Shown here: one piece after another, positions 1 to 11,851 of the stretch
How the letters are laid out: every line of letters begins with the position of its first letter
Numbering within the stretch: the stretch's first letter is position 1
DNA from: Nymphaea colorata
Taxonomy: Eukaryota > Streptophyta > Magnoliopsida > Nymphaeales > Nymphaeaceae
Assembly: GCF_008831285.2 (NCBI RefSeq)
Contig: NC_045143.1
Coordinates: forward strand, 5,155,503-5,219,502
DNA length: 64,000 nt
Direction of reading: 5' to 3'
The notes under the pieces: generated by a model
Told to the model about the DNA's origin: nothing
The model's database searches: none
The model's input: the letters and a program-made list of their open reading frames with translations, nothing else
Program-made: the position numbers and the translations under genes

Positions 1-1834
1 GGAAGTCAGACTTTTTGCCCTGGTAAAATTACCTTGGCATTCAAGGCTTCTCACAAACGACTGTTGTGTTGTGTCGTTCACCTTTGACGCCGCAGTAGCC
101 ATCTTCCTCCCTGCAGCAACAGTTGTTGTGCTTCATCAATCATCAGCTCTCTATGTTACAAGTTGTCAATGGGTTATGCAGTTAGATTGACGTTAAAGTC
201 AACTGTTGAAGGTAAAAACGATGACAAAGCCACACTGTTTTACCATCCATCCGTTGAGAAATGTGGCCACGAATGGATGAAACAGAAGCCGCTATTGGTT
301 GATTCCTCATGTTCCTTGCATGGTCAGTGTTGATCATGTGAGGAGTTGGCCTCCTCCTCTCCCTCTCTCTCACATTCTTCCTTCCCAGCATGTCGCCTTC
401 CTCTCTTGGTGCCCTTAATTTCTCTCGACTTCCTCTCCTTCGCCACTCATCTACTATGGTTAATCGAAGAGATGCTGCCCTGGATCCCTGCGTTTTGTTT
501 CCCTCTTCTTTCTCTCTCTGCAAATTTTCGTTCTCTCCCTCTCTCGCCATTCCATTGACTGCCAACTACATCTGTTGCCATTTTTTTCTCCTACCAATAG
601 AGAAGCAATCTCTTTCTTTCTTGTATTGGGGTTGTTTGGTTCCTACCAATAGCGATTTTAGATTCTGCTGGTCTGTTTATCCTTTTGATTCCTGTGATGG
701 CTGTTTTCCTCTGTTACTTTTTTTGAATTTTGAAGAGTTGGGTCCTCGCATGATAGCATTACCCTATTCCCTTGAGCTATTTTGTGAATAGTTGGGTGTG
801 GGGGGCAGATCTGTGGTTGGTCTAACTTATAAAGTATCCTCTTCTTGGTTATCTGAACTCTTGAGTGATTCCCTACTGCTTGCATATAGCATTGACACGA
901 TGCTACAAGTGGGCATCTGTTATGTTTTATCATATCACATGCTTTTCTATCTGAACTTGTAAAGCAGAGTGTTTAAAGGGGGAGAGAGAGATGGGGGGAA
1001 GAGCCTAAGAGGGAGGGTGAGGGATAATGGCATCTTTAATTTCAAACTCAACATTCTTTTAATACCATTGAGGTAGCATCTTTTAAGACTTGAACAAAAA
1101 AAGTTGACTATAACATGCCATTCAACCCAACTAATTGCACTACTTAAATAGATAATGAGAGAGATGGTCAATGGTGAGAATTCTTTTGTGGCAAGTTCAT
1201 CCTAATGGACAATGCATTGTGAGGACCCGGGAGGCAGAGGGAATAGGGGGTCTTTTTCGGGTGGTGGGATTAATACCCCTTGTTCACCCGGAATGTTCAC
1301 CCGGAATGGACATTGCTCACCCAAAATGAACAATGCATTGCAATTGTTAATTTGTTGAGATGCATAGCATGTGAACAGATTCTTGAAAGGCTTTGTATTT
1401 TCGCCGTAATTCTTCTTTGGGATTTTCTTCATTTTGTTATGTGAAGTTAGGCATACAATCTTATTTTTCATGTTTTATTTAATTAAAAATAAATAAACAA
1501 AATCGTGTGATTGTCGAAAAACAATTTTAAAATTACACCTGTTTTTCTTTCGTTAAACGCCAAAAAAATTTCTTCACTACCTTTTCTCGTTCATTAAGCA
1601 TGCGGAACACAGTAACACATTACACACACATTTCTGACCTGGTGAAATTTCTCATCTTCCTCCTTTTACTCGGGAATTTTCCCGAATGAAAGTTCCCCGA
1701 AAACAATCAAACGCTACCAGCGCTGGTACGAGAAACAGTGGACCAAAAATAATGGCAGTGAGGGCTGAAGAGAGTGAAACGACCGTCGCTTTCTCCACAA
1801 ACGAACAACGCTTCACTGCAGCTGGAGGGGTTCT

Positions 1835-2300
1835 GGTCCCCAAGTAGCCGCCTTCATCCACGCTGCCATCTTCTTCTTCTTCGTCGTCGTCTATGATTCA
1901 GGGGTTTGCATCTGCCCATTTCATATAGAGTTCACCTCAGACGATAAATGCTTCACCGCAGCCTCGCTTCAGCCACAGGGTTCCCGGACGTTGACGGCGA
2001 CAACTGGACGTTTTCCGACTCCATTGGCAACGTTTTCCTGCTTCCGCAAGGTCATCTCATTCTCTGTCTCTGTATCTCACCCTATTTCTTCCCCTCCCCC
2101 CCTCTCTCTCTATCTCCCTCTCTCATGGTGTTTGTCGTCCCCAAGCAGCTGCCTTCCCATCCCTTCCGCCTTCACCGTCGACTCCTTTTGAAGAAATCCT
2201 CGTCGCCAAGCAACCAACTTCACATCTCGTCCCCATGTAGCCGCCTTCACCCACGTCCCCTTCTTCTTCTTCTTTGGTTCTTTGCATCTGCCCATTTCGG
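1835..2300. repeat. Imperfect direct repeat pair, about 75-90 bp
   Basis: A block at about 1835-1923 (containing CAAGTAGCCGCCTTCATCCA, then a run of TTC triplets, then TTTGCATCTGCCCATTTC) recurs at about 2228-2299 with the same order of landmarks (CATGTAGCCGCCTTCACCCA, TTC triplets, TTTGCATCTGCCCATTTC). The copies are about 390 bp apart and differ by substitutions and small indels. A shorter cousin occurs near 2138-2165. It looks like an old local duplication. Confidence 0.6.
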
Positions 2301-2861
2301 TTCTTGATTTGGGGACTTAAATTTGCCCCTTTTGATTGTTGGTTTGGGATTTCTTTTTGCCCCTTTTTCATTGCGGATTTTAGTTGATGGCTCGATGGGT
2401 TCATATTTGTTTTTTTTTCATTGTCGCGTTCAATTGTTTGGGGCTTTTATTTTTCTGCCGATTAAAGTTGTTGTTTTGGTTCATCTTGTGTTTTCACCAT
2501 TATGAAATGCTTCATTTTCCATCGTGTAGGGGGCTTTGTGCTCTTTTCTTGGCTGTTTCATGCTTTGCTTCAGTAGTGACCGTGGATTAGTTTAGAGATG
2601 CAGGATTGCCTCTTGCTTCTTCTTGCTGTGTTTCGGTGGCGACGGTTAATTAAGAATGCTCAATTAAGAATACATGATTTTCTCTTCAACTGTATCTATT
2701 TTTTTGTGGATGGTAGCACTAGTTATAGCTGATTATTTCAGGGTTCAGCACATAGCTTTCGTCAATTCCAACCCATGCTATCAAACTAGGAAAGATGTTT
2801 CCAGGAATCTTTATTCAATCTCATCCTGAAAGTGCTTGTTTCAGTAGAAGGATCTTGTAAC

Positions 2862-3330
2862 CTGGGAGCACAGCACCAGCAGACTGGAGTTATTGCCTCG
2901 GGCGGTTGTTTTCTGTATAGGTTTTTCCCTTGGTTGTGCCATTTCCGGCAGGTGTCTTCTATATCTTGAGTTAAAGTCTTGCCCTTCAGTTAAATCTGGT
3001 CTCTTGCGAAGCTCAGAGCTCATTTAATGGAGTTACGGCCAGGATGGTTATAATGCTAGAAGGGTTTCTAACAACCAATAATCTGATGAGTTAAATTGGG
3101 GAGCAGCACTACCAGACTGGAGTTATTACCTCGGGTGGTTGTTTTATCTATAGGTTTTCCCCTTGGTGGTGCCATTTCCAGCAGGTGTGTGCTACATTTT
3201 GGGTTAAAGTCCTGCCTTTCAGATAAGGCTGGTCCCTTGTGAAGTTCAGAGTTCATGTCATGGAGTTACAGCCAGGATGGTTATAATGCTAGAAGTGGTG
3301 GTTTCTAAAAACCAATAATCTGGTTCATGA
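2862..3330. repeat. Direct tandem duplication, unit about 225-235 bp
   Basis: Copy 1 spans about 2862-3085 and copy 2 about 3099-3330. Shared landmarks in the same order are GACTGGAGTTATT, CTCGGG.GGTTGTTTT, GTGCCATTTCC.GCAGGTGT, ATGGAGTTAC.GCCAGGATGG, TTATAATGCTAGAAG and CCAATAATCTG. The minus-strand translations of the two copies are also similar to each other (both contain a KTT.RGNNSSL segment), but neither looks like a known protein. The duplication ends about 210 bp before the start codon of the GINT1-like gene, so it probably lies in its leader or promoter. Confidence 0.85.
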
Positions 3331-3540
3331 GTTTGTGTAAATAGATCATGGTGGACATCTTGTGCGCCTGAGAACTGCTCGTCTTCTAAGGTGGATCTTG
3401 TGGGTTCTGTTCTGTCATGTCTGCCTGTTCAATCTAAAGAGATGCGCATTTGGGTGAGATGCGCATTTGGGTATTCTGTTTGTTGGGTGCTCTCTGCTCT
3501 GTGAGTTTCTGAGGGAGTCATATTGTTGGTGGAAGTGGAA

Positions 3541-6500
3541 ATGGGGGAGAAGGGCATGAAGAGCTCGAATTCCATGGGTTTAGGATGTTGTGGGTGGAGG
3601 TGGGCATGCTCGAGTGGGAGTTCCTTTTCCTCCTCGAATTCTGTAATTCTTCTGGGATTCCTTCTGGTGCTTACCACCTTCGGTTCTCTATTTGCTTGGT
3701 TGACAATCTCCCCCTTTGCGAGGCCTGGTACAGGTTTAGTTGGTTGCCGTGAAGACAGCGAAGGATCATGGTCGATTGGGGTGTTTCAGGGGAAGACTCC
3801 ATTCTCTCTTCGGCCTATTGAAATGGTATGATACAAATCCTGTCCTTTCCTGCTGTGAGGGAATCTGGTTTTGTCCTTAGTCCATTTCTTTTGATGACGG
3901 TGCAGGAAAATCTAGAGAACAGTATGAGTTCCGCGTGGCCGGTGGCGAATCCAGTGTTTACTTGTGCTTCTGTGGCAGACTCTAGATACCCGAGCAACTT
4001 TGTAGCTGACCCTTTCCTTTTTATTGAGGTTAATTTTCCTGATCATGATTGTTGATTTGTAGCTAAGGATTTGTTTTTTGTGTTAGTTGATGGATTTTTG
4101 TTAGCAATTTGATGTTAGCACTAGAAAATGATAATTTGCTCACAATAATAACTCGACAAAGATAATAGCTTTCTGCTCTTGCTTGTAGCAGAATTTCATG
4201 ATGTTGATATTATGATATGGGTTGTCAAGGTGACAGTCAGTTGCAGAGGTCCGTGCAAAGAGTTTCTAGTAATCAGAATTCATTTAATGACATGGTAACC
4301 ATGATGTGGGGGTCTTCATTCCCATTATAATGGGTGTGTGCAGAATGTCAACTTTGGCATCTATAATCATTTATAGATCTGGCATCATGCTCGGCTCAGA
4401 CGTTACTACATCCGATGAAAGTTTCATTCTGCACAGATGCAGGTAATTCAAAATCAGATTGTTTGTCCTAATTAAATTAGGCATAGCCAAAAATATCATG
4501 ATATTTTTGAAAATATCATGATATTACTGAGAAAAATGAAGAAGGCAAAAAAAAAAGGAAAATATTGTGACATTTTGAAAAAATGTCAAAAATCAATTTA
4601 TAGCAATTTTAACGCGATTTTATCATGATTTTTTTCTTTTAGTTTTAATTTTTATTTTCTGTTTTTATTTTTTTCAACTTTTGTTTCATTATTTTATTTC
4701 CTCTTGTTTTAGGCGTTTAACATGACTTCCGAAATTCTGTACAATGCTTATTACTTTATCATTTTAACTAGATGTTTTCCTTTATGTCTTCTTCTTAGTT
4801 TTTTCATTTTTTGTAACATTTTGTTTAAAAAACTCCGTGATTCCCTCCCCCCCACCCACCCCCCCAAAAAAAAAAAAAAAACCCTGATATTTTTTGCTAT
4901 TATTAAGATTCAGGGTTGAAGAATTACCACAGTTTTAATACCTGAGGAAAACCTCACCAATAAAAACCCTGATATTTTTGGCTATGATTAAGATTCAGGG
5001 TTGACGAATTACCACAATTTTAATACCTGGATTTTGTACCTTTACCATAAATCTGACGTCATGGAAAAAGCTTACCTACTGGATAGGAGAGATCTCCCAT
5101 GGAGTTTTACATCACAGGCACCAATGGAGGGCCATGGCCAGCATAGGATCCCAAATTGTGTAAATGCAATGTCCAAACGGATGGTGGCTTCTTGTTCAAA
5201 GTCATTTAAAAATAACTGTGGTTTTAACGGAATTTACGCAATTCTGCTTGAGCACAACCATCATTGAACTCATGCTCAGAGCAGCGTATTTTACATTTTC
5301 CCCATAATACTTGATCAGAATTTTGGTGATTTTGTATCTGAGTGAGCCCATAAAATTTATAACGACAGCTGCAAATGCTCTTTAATTGAAAGAGAAGAAA
5401 AAACTGCATGTGTCACATTTTCAACTTGTGTTAATCTAGGCGTTGTACTATGGAGTATTTCATTCTAATGCTTAAAGACGTGGATATGCAATTGGATCCA
5501 TGTCATTGCATCCACCAGGGAAGTAGCTTTGTAGAACGAGAAATGCTTTGGTAGAACTTCTCAAAGATATGCTGTCAATGACATGGTTCCCATGTAAACT
5601 CTTAAATGTATTTCTAGTAGGACAGATAGGTAAAAGATTTTTCTATGAAATTCCCATGGAAAGAGTATATCTGCTTGACTTGTTCCTCTATTGTTGTATA
5701 ACTGTTGTATTTGATCTTTGACAGGTGCTTTTTCTTGCCAAAGTTCTCTATTATGTAAAAGAATATTCTTCTTGTTAAATGTATTCTCTTTGTGCAGCAC
5801 TCTCCCACTCAAAGGGGGTATACACTTTATATGTTTTTCGAAACAAAGAATTCTCTTACAATGCAAGGAGATATTGGCGTCGCCCTTAGTGCTGACAAGG
5901 GTGCAACATGGAAGTATTTGGGAATTGCCTTAGATGAAGAATGGCACCTTTCTTATCCATATGTATTCAATTATCAGGGCCAAGTAAGTTGTCAACCATT
6001 TACTAAACCAGATTTTCTTGTTGGTAAGATTTTTTTTGTTGCCTACCATGTGTTCAGGTAATGGCTTCTATAAAAATCTAAAATGACCAGTCCTCTAATT
6101 GCTTAGGTGTAACTTCTTGCCTAGAGTGGTTTTTGTATGTTGAGCATCTGGCCTGAAGGCTGTGCTATCTTCTTCATAGTCAAAGATATCTGTGCTGTTT
6201 TAACAATTACCAACAATATTAAAAATATAAAATGATGTTCTTATATATAAAAGAGCACACCTGACAATATTACTGCTTATTTTCTTTTTCAACAGTTTAA
6301 GTATTTTTTCTTTATTAATCTTTATTTTGTTTTCTCACATTCCAATAATTTTATAGCGCTTTCAACAAAAAAAATTGTTACCTACCTACTTGCCTTTCCT
6401 ATTTCTTCAAATTTTTATACTTCAAATTTTTTACCAAAACCATATATGATCATGAGATCTTGTCCTTATGAGATGTTGGCCAGCCACACCCCTAGTGTGA

Positions 6501-8282
6501 TGTGGTCTTCTCGCTGCAGTTTGGAACTCGGAACATAACAGCTAAATCTTTTTTTAATCTTTAGTGGAGATGTTCACATCTTGATTTTCTTGTTTTGTCA
6601 TGCAGATATACCTGATGCCTGAAGGTAATAGAAAGGGAGATCTTCGGCTTTATCGTGCATTGGAGTTTCCTCTTCGATGGACTTTGGAGAAGGTGCTTAT
6701 AAAGAAACCTCTAATTGATGCCACGATGATCCAGTATGAAGGGTATTACTGGATTTTTGGTTCTGATTTCACACGTTATGGTACAGAGAAGAATGCTGAG
6801 CTTGAAATTTGGTACAGCAGGTCACCCCTTGGTCCTTGGAAACAACATAAGCAAAACCCAGTTCACTCAAGGGACAAAAGTTTGGGTGCTCGAAATGCTG
6901 GAAGACCTTTCATATATGAAGGTTCCTTGTATCGAAGTGGACAGGACTGTGGTGAGACCTATGGCCGAAGAGTTCGTATGTATAAAGTGGAAATTCTCAG
7001 CACAGAAAATTACAGAGAAGTAGAAGTGCCATTAGGGATTGAGGAGTCAAAAAAAGGCCGTAATGCATGGAATGGTATTAGGTACCATCACTTGGATGCT
7101 CAACAGCTTCCATCTGGTGACTGGATTGCATTAATGGATGGGGATCGTGTCCCTTCTGGTGATTCAAGCAGGAGGCTGTTCATTGCCTTTACAGGACTGA
7201 CTTTTGTTCTTCTTCTCATAACAGCAGTTGGATTTTCCGTGGGATGTGTAATGTGCATGCTTCCTACAAGCTGGGGTTTAGGTTCTAACAGGAGAAATGA
7301 TACTATATGTGTGTGGGTTCAGCCACAATTTAGCTTGAAGCTGCGAAAATGTTTTATAGTGTTTAACAGAACCAGTTCATCTCTTCAGGGGCAATTAAGA
7401 CTAAACACATGCTTGGGCAAATCCATTCTGTGTATACTTTCCACTATAGGGGTAGTAGCAGTGTGTGTGGTTGTTTCGTTTCTCTTTGGAGGAAATGGTG
7501 CTGAAGAGGCATACCCTTTTAAAGGGGAGTACTCACAGTTCACAATGCTGACAATGACATATGAAGCTCGTCTGTGGAATCTGAAGCTCTATGTAAAGCA
7601 TTATTCACGATGTGCTTCTGTCAGAGAAATTGTAGTAGTTTGGAACAAAGGTAATCCTCCAGATGAAAGGGAATTTGACTCTGCTGTTCCAGTTCGTATT
7701 CGTGTGGAGAGACTCAATTCTTTGAACAACCGTTTTAAAGTTGATCCTCTCATAAAAACGAGGGCAGTTCTTGAACTTGATGATGATATAATGATGACAT
7801 GCAATGACCTGGAAAGAGGGTTCAAGGTTTGGCGAGAGCACCCCGAGAGACTTGTAGGTTTCTATCCTCGGCTTGTTAATGGGAAACCCTTGCAGTACAG
7901 GAATGAGAGGTATGCTCGAAAGATGAATGGTTACAACATGATATTAACTGGAGCTGCCTTCATGGATGGAGAAATTGCATTCAAGAGGTATTGGAGTGAA
8001 ATGGCAAAAGAAGGAAGAGCCATGGTTGATAAGTTCTTCAACTGTGAAGATGTCTTGATGAATTTTATTTATGCTAACTTGAGTAGCGCAAGAACTGTTG
8101 AGTATGTTCATCCTGCTTGGGCAATAGATACTTCAAAGTTTTCAAGTGCGGCCATTAGTCGGGACACAGGAGCACATTACAGGAGAAGGACCAGCTGCTT
8201 GGTCAAATTCACTGATCTGTATGGTCCTCTCCCAGCCAAGGAATGGGAATTTGGTATGCGTGTCGATGGTTGGGATGCATAG
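3541..8282 (+). CDS. GINT1: Glucosamine inositolphosphorylceramide transferase 1-like (GT64 family), 4 exons, complete
   Basis: Exons are 3541-3825, 3906-4028, 5798-5983 and 6606-8282, all with GT-AG introns in phase 0, giving 756 aa, close to the family's usual length of about 765. A first membrane segment lies near residues 33-57, followed by a lumenal beta-propeller-like region (WPVANPVFTCASV, NFVADPFL, FFETKNS, MQGDIGVA, EEWHLSYP, GYYWIFGSD, GARNAGRPF). Two further hydrophobic spans are near 388-418 and 471-493. The C-terminal exostosin-like GT64 domain covers about 508-750, with metal-binding ELDDDIM at 588-594 and GYNMILTGAAFMDG. The Arabidopsis member (At5g04500) adds glucosamine or GlcNAc to glycosyl inositol phosphorylceramides in the Golgi, and I infer the same role here. 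The ATG at 3541 is chosen because the frame matches the family N terminus. Nothing looks broken. The family is sure; exact sugar specificity is inferred. Confidence 0.93.
4881..5031. repeat. Direct tandem duplication in GINT1 intron 2, period 85
   Basis: A segment of about 65 bp starting ACCCTGATATTTTT at 4881 recurs from 4966. Both copies contain AAGATTCAGGGTTGA and end AATTACCAC..TTTTAATACCTG. The copies are separated by about 20 bp. The intron (4029-5797) also carries two copies of the self-complementary ATATCATGATAT near 4495-4525. Confidence 0.8.
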
Positions 8283-9878
8283 GCCAACTTGATTTAGACC
8301 TGAGTTATTAGAACAATTCACATTAGCGATTGACAATACGTTCCAGGGATGTGGCTGAGTGCTGCCATCTGATATGATGTGCTGGAAAGTGATATTAAAC
8401 TGGGTGTTAAGTGAAAGAATTTCATTTCTCATTCCCCATTTATGGGACCAATCAAATTTTTTATTCTGATCTTTGATGCTGTGCTCTTGAAATGGCTTTG
8501 ATCTTTTAAGAACATTTCCTGGAAACCACGTGAAACATGTGAAGGTGATGACAGATCCGAGTTCATGATGTATTGCTATATCCGCTGTTATTGTGACCAG
8601 CTAGCTTCTGATGAATACTTTAATGTACTGTGATATGGCATACTTGTTCAAAGTTATATAAGCGCCAATGGAGACTTAACTCATGCTTCAGCTGGATTGC
8701 TGACGCATGTATACTGTTGAGAGGTGTACTGTTGGGAATCAAATGATGATGTTCACTCTGAGAATGTGTAATCTTCTTGGACATCCAATTTTCCCACCTT
8801 TCTTGTGGGTCTGCAGAATATGATTGCACTGATGTCTGTTATATATTTTATTGCTGGTAGATGGTCTGTGCATGCACCATGATCTGCCTGAGTTTCAATT
8901 GTCTGGTCTCAAACTCCCTGAATTGGTCAAATGACCTTTGGCCAATCTTGTGATGATCTGGCTCTTGAACAACACAGAACTTGTAGTCTTGTATCGCTTA
9001 TATGTTGGGTATTTCATCAAATGCATATTTTATTGGCCTTGAGCAGGTATCTGGAATATGATATGGGGCTTATATTGGTGTGACTGGATTACTGGATGCA
9101 AAATGGGGTCGTCAGACATTCGTACGTCTTGAATTTTGTTTCTCGTGTCGGTCAAGAGGTGTCTTGAAAAGAGGAGGTTTTAAATCACACTCAACACCCT
9201 TTTGAAGACCAGCTGCGGCTGCGAGCCTGCGATGCTCTGCATGTGCCCTTCTTTCATACCACAAATGACCCACAGAAAGGAGGAATCGAATAACAGAATA
9301 AGAGTTAGCTAGTGAAACTTTTGTGAAAGAGACATTGACTGCATTAGTACATTGGAGCGTTCGGTTTTTGGATGATAATTTGATTAACTAGTTGACTCGT
9401 TGGAGTTGGGCTAGAAATTTGGCATCCAAACCTATCAGGCTTAGAACATTTGAGCCTAGGCTGATATGTCAGTACTTTTTTCTCTTGGTCTTCCGGCCAT
9501 ATATGTTAAGACAACTCCAGGGTGACCCATCTCATCGTATCTATCTTATGGGCTTGGAAAGATACTTCTCTGTGCACAAGGTTTAGAAGACCAAAATCCG
9601 TGAGTGTTCATGCTTGCGGCTTGCATAAATTAAAAATGAGCTTTCTTAAGTTCCTACTCAGTTCTTCAAGACAAGCATCGGGTTCCTGGCTTCAGACACA
9701 AAAGTCCGGAGTACTGAGCTTCTAACGTTGCTAGCAGCGGACTGATTTGCTGCCATTTTGTTGTTGGCAATTAAGAACCGCTCTGCTAATCCACCACTTC
9801 ACAAAAGCTCGCCCCAAACTTTTGAATGGATAGATAGGTACAGGCTCATGATTGAATATGCTATATTTTACAAATTCA

Positions 9879-9940
9879 AAAGTTGACATGTTTCTTTTGT
9901 TCTACATCCAAAAGTTGACATGTTTCTTTTCTTCTTTAAT
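9879..9940. repeat. Tandem duplication, unit about 33 bp
   Basis: CAAAAGTTGACATGTTTCTT occurs twice, about 33 bp apart, with matching flanks (TTTGTTCTACATC and TTTCTTCTTTAAT). Confidence 0.8.
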
Positions 9941-10136
9941 TCATGTTGGCGTTCCCTAAATAATGGTCTTCTTCAGTGCCAGATTTCCAATCATCAGGAT
10001 TCAGTAGGATTAATAGGAAACTTGAGAAAAGAAAAAAAAAATCAGGAAAACGGTATACTTTTGACTTTTGGAGGAGGTGTGTTAACATCAAAAACTGTCT
10101 AACGCTTTCTGCCTGACGTAATGAAGGTGATCAGCA

Positions 10137-10196
10137 ACACAATCATTGCCTCTATCAAGTGACTAAAACAATCATTGCCTCTATCAAGTGACTAAA
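10137..10196. repeat. Perfect tandem duplication, unit about 30 bp
   Basis: Two adjacent identical copies, each starting ACAATCATTGCCTCTATCAA and continuing GTGACTAAA. The identity suggests a recent event. Confidence 0.9.
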
Positions 10197-10594
10197 AGCT
10201 CACCAGTATTATGTCTGCAAAAGTGGTAGCTATCGTGGGGCTCACATTATATTGTCATTTTTCAAGAATATGGTCCGAGGAAGCTGAAAAGAAACAGAAA
10301 CCAATAGCAGAATTTCTTTCGGCAGATTTTGTTCTTTTACCGGAGACAGACATGTTCTACGAACACCCGATCCAGAGACGCAAGAGCTAGAGCGACATTT
10401 TAATAAATTAAGACCTTGACCATCTTGATGGTTTTAGCATACAAAAGAGAGCTAAAAATCATTTCAACCTTCAAATAAAGAAATTAATACAACCTTCATG
10501 TCATGAGTTCTGGTACAGGGAAGAAGAAGAGGACTGCTGGTAGAATCCAATTGAAGTTCCATTTATGTACACAGCCACTCCGTGCTTTCTTCTT

Positions 10595-11813
10595 TCAATA
10601 AGTAGCAGTGGTGGTTGTCCCTGTTTCACCAGATATAGAACGAGAGGAGTCAGAAGAATTGTCATTCTGCAGAGAGCTACATGTTGCTTCCTCATCATTT
10701 GTACCCCTAATATCCAGAATCATCTTAACAACTTGGCTCATCTTGGGCCTTTGGTGAGGAAGTTCAGATAAGCACTGCAATGCTATCTGCAACAGGGCCA
10801 CCATCTCCCCTTCCATGTCCTTGTACCTTAACAGCTCCAAATCAAACACCTCAGAAGTCCATTCCTCCTTCACAACCGACTGCACCCATTTGGGTAGAGA
10901 GAAGTTTCCTTCCGACGGTGACTTCCCAGTAAGAATTTCCAGAAGAATGATGCCGAAGCTGTACACATCAGTCCTCTGAGAGGGCCGCTTGCCTCCTTGA
11001 ACCTGTTCTGGTGCCCGGTAATTAGCGGATGAATAGTTCATCGTGGTTGAAGAGAATGTGACAAACTGCGAGATAGACAAGTCTGAGAGGCATGCGTTGC
11101 CGGCACGATCGATTAAAATGTTGGAGGCAGTTAGATTCCCGTGGAAAAGCTTGGAGTTGCAGCCCCGATGGACAAAAGATAGGCCTTTTGCAGAGTCAAG
11201 CGCCAACTTCAGTCTGGTAGTCCAATCTAGTGGCATTCGACCAGGACCACGATTACCTGCTAAGTACATCACATGATAAAATACACATTAAAAGGTGGTA
11301 CAGATAAGGGGCAGAGAACAACCTAGAACAGAAGGTCAAGAACTAACACGAAGTTTTAGTATTACAATTTACAAATAGAATGATGTAATGTTGACATGAT
11401 ATATGGCCTATATATATGATTAATGCAGTCATAATTGGGCTCGAAATGGGCCCTCCTGCCACTCATGCAGCGTCGTTACATGTGAGAATCAGGAGAGAGG
11501 CATTTTTTTTACTGTACTAACTTCACGGCTGCCCTTGATGCCAACCATCTGAGGAGGAGCTCTTCCTCTGAACAAGTGCAGATGGTTTGTTCTGGAGCCA
11601 CAATGTGAGACCAGACAGAGGATGGTATACAGGAAAAAGGGAAATAACCATCCAAAGGGTGGGTTTCCCATTTGTGCTGGTGTAGACACTGTTCATTTCT
11701 GACAGTAACATCAAGCACCCTAAATGAAGATGACTAACACAAGAACAAGTGGCGTGTAGCAAAACACAAGGAAGAAGAGGAGTCACTTTTCCACAGGCTA
11801 CAAACCCAATTTC

Positions 11814-11851
<38 letters not shown>

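Larger units (their letters stand above)
1..3540. other. Upstream region of the GINT1-like gene, no supported CDS
   Basis: No coding exon here can be tied to a protein family. Open frames around 346-791 and 1948-2505 are pyrimidine-rich, low-complexity translations (Ser, Leu, Phe, Pro) typical of plant 5' leaders and promoters. The stretch from about 1835 to 2300 holds two related TTC-rich blocks. The stretch 2862-3330 holds a direct duplication of about 225 bp. The leader of the gene starting at 3541 probably lies in the last part of this region, but I cannot place the transcription start or say whether a 5' UTR intron exists. Confidence 0.5.
8283..10594. other. Convergent intergenic region between GINT1 and the LRR kinase gene
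   Basis: This holds the 3' UTRs of the two convergent genes and spacer. No open frame resembles a protein family. Two short perfect or near-perfect tandem duplications are present, at 9879-9940 and 10137-10196. The poly(A) sites cannot be placed with confidence. Confidence 0.5.

Noticed and set aside
390-791. Plus-strand open frame of 133 codons near the left edge
   Set aside because: Ser/Leu/Phe-rich translation of pyrimidine-rich DNA, no family resemblance, no splice or promoter context; probably leader or promoter DNA.
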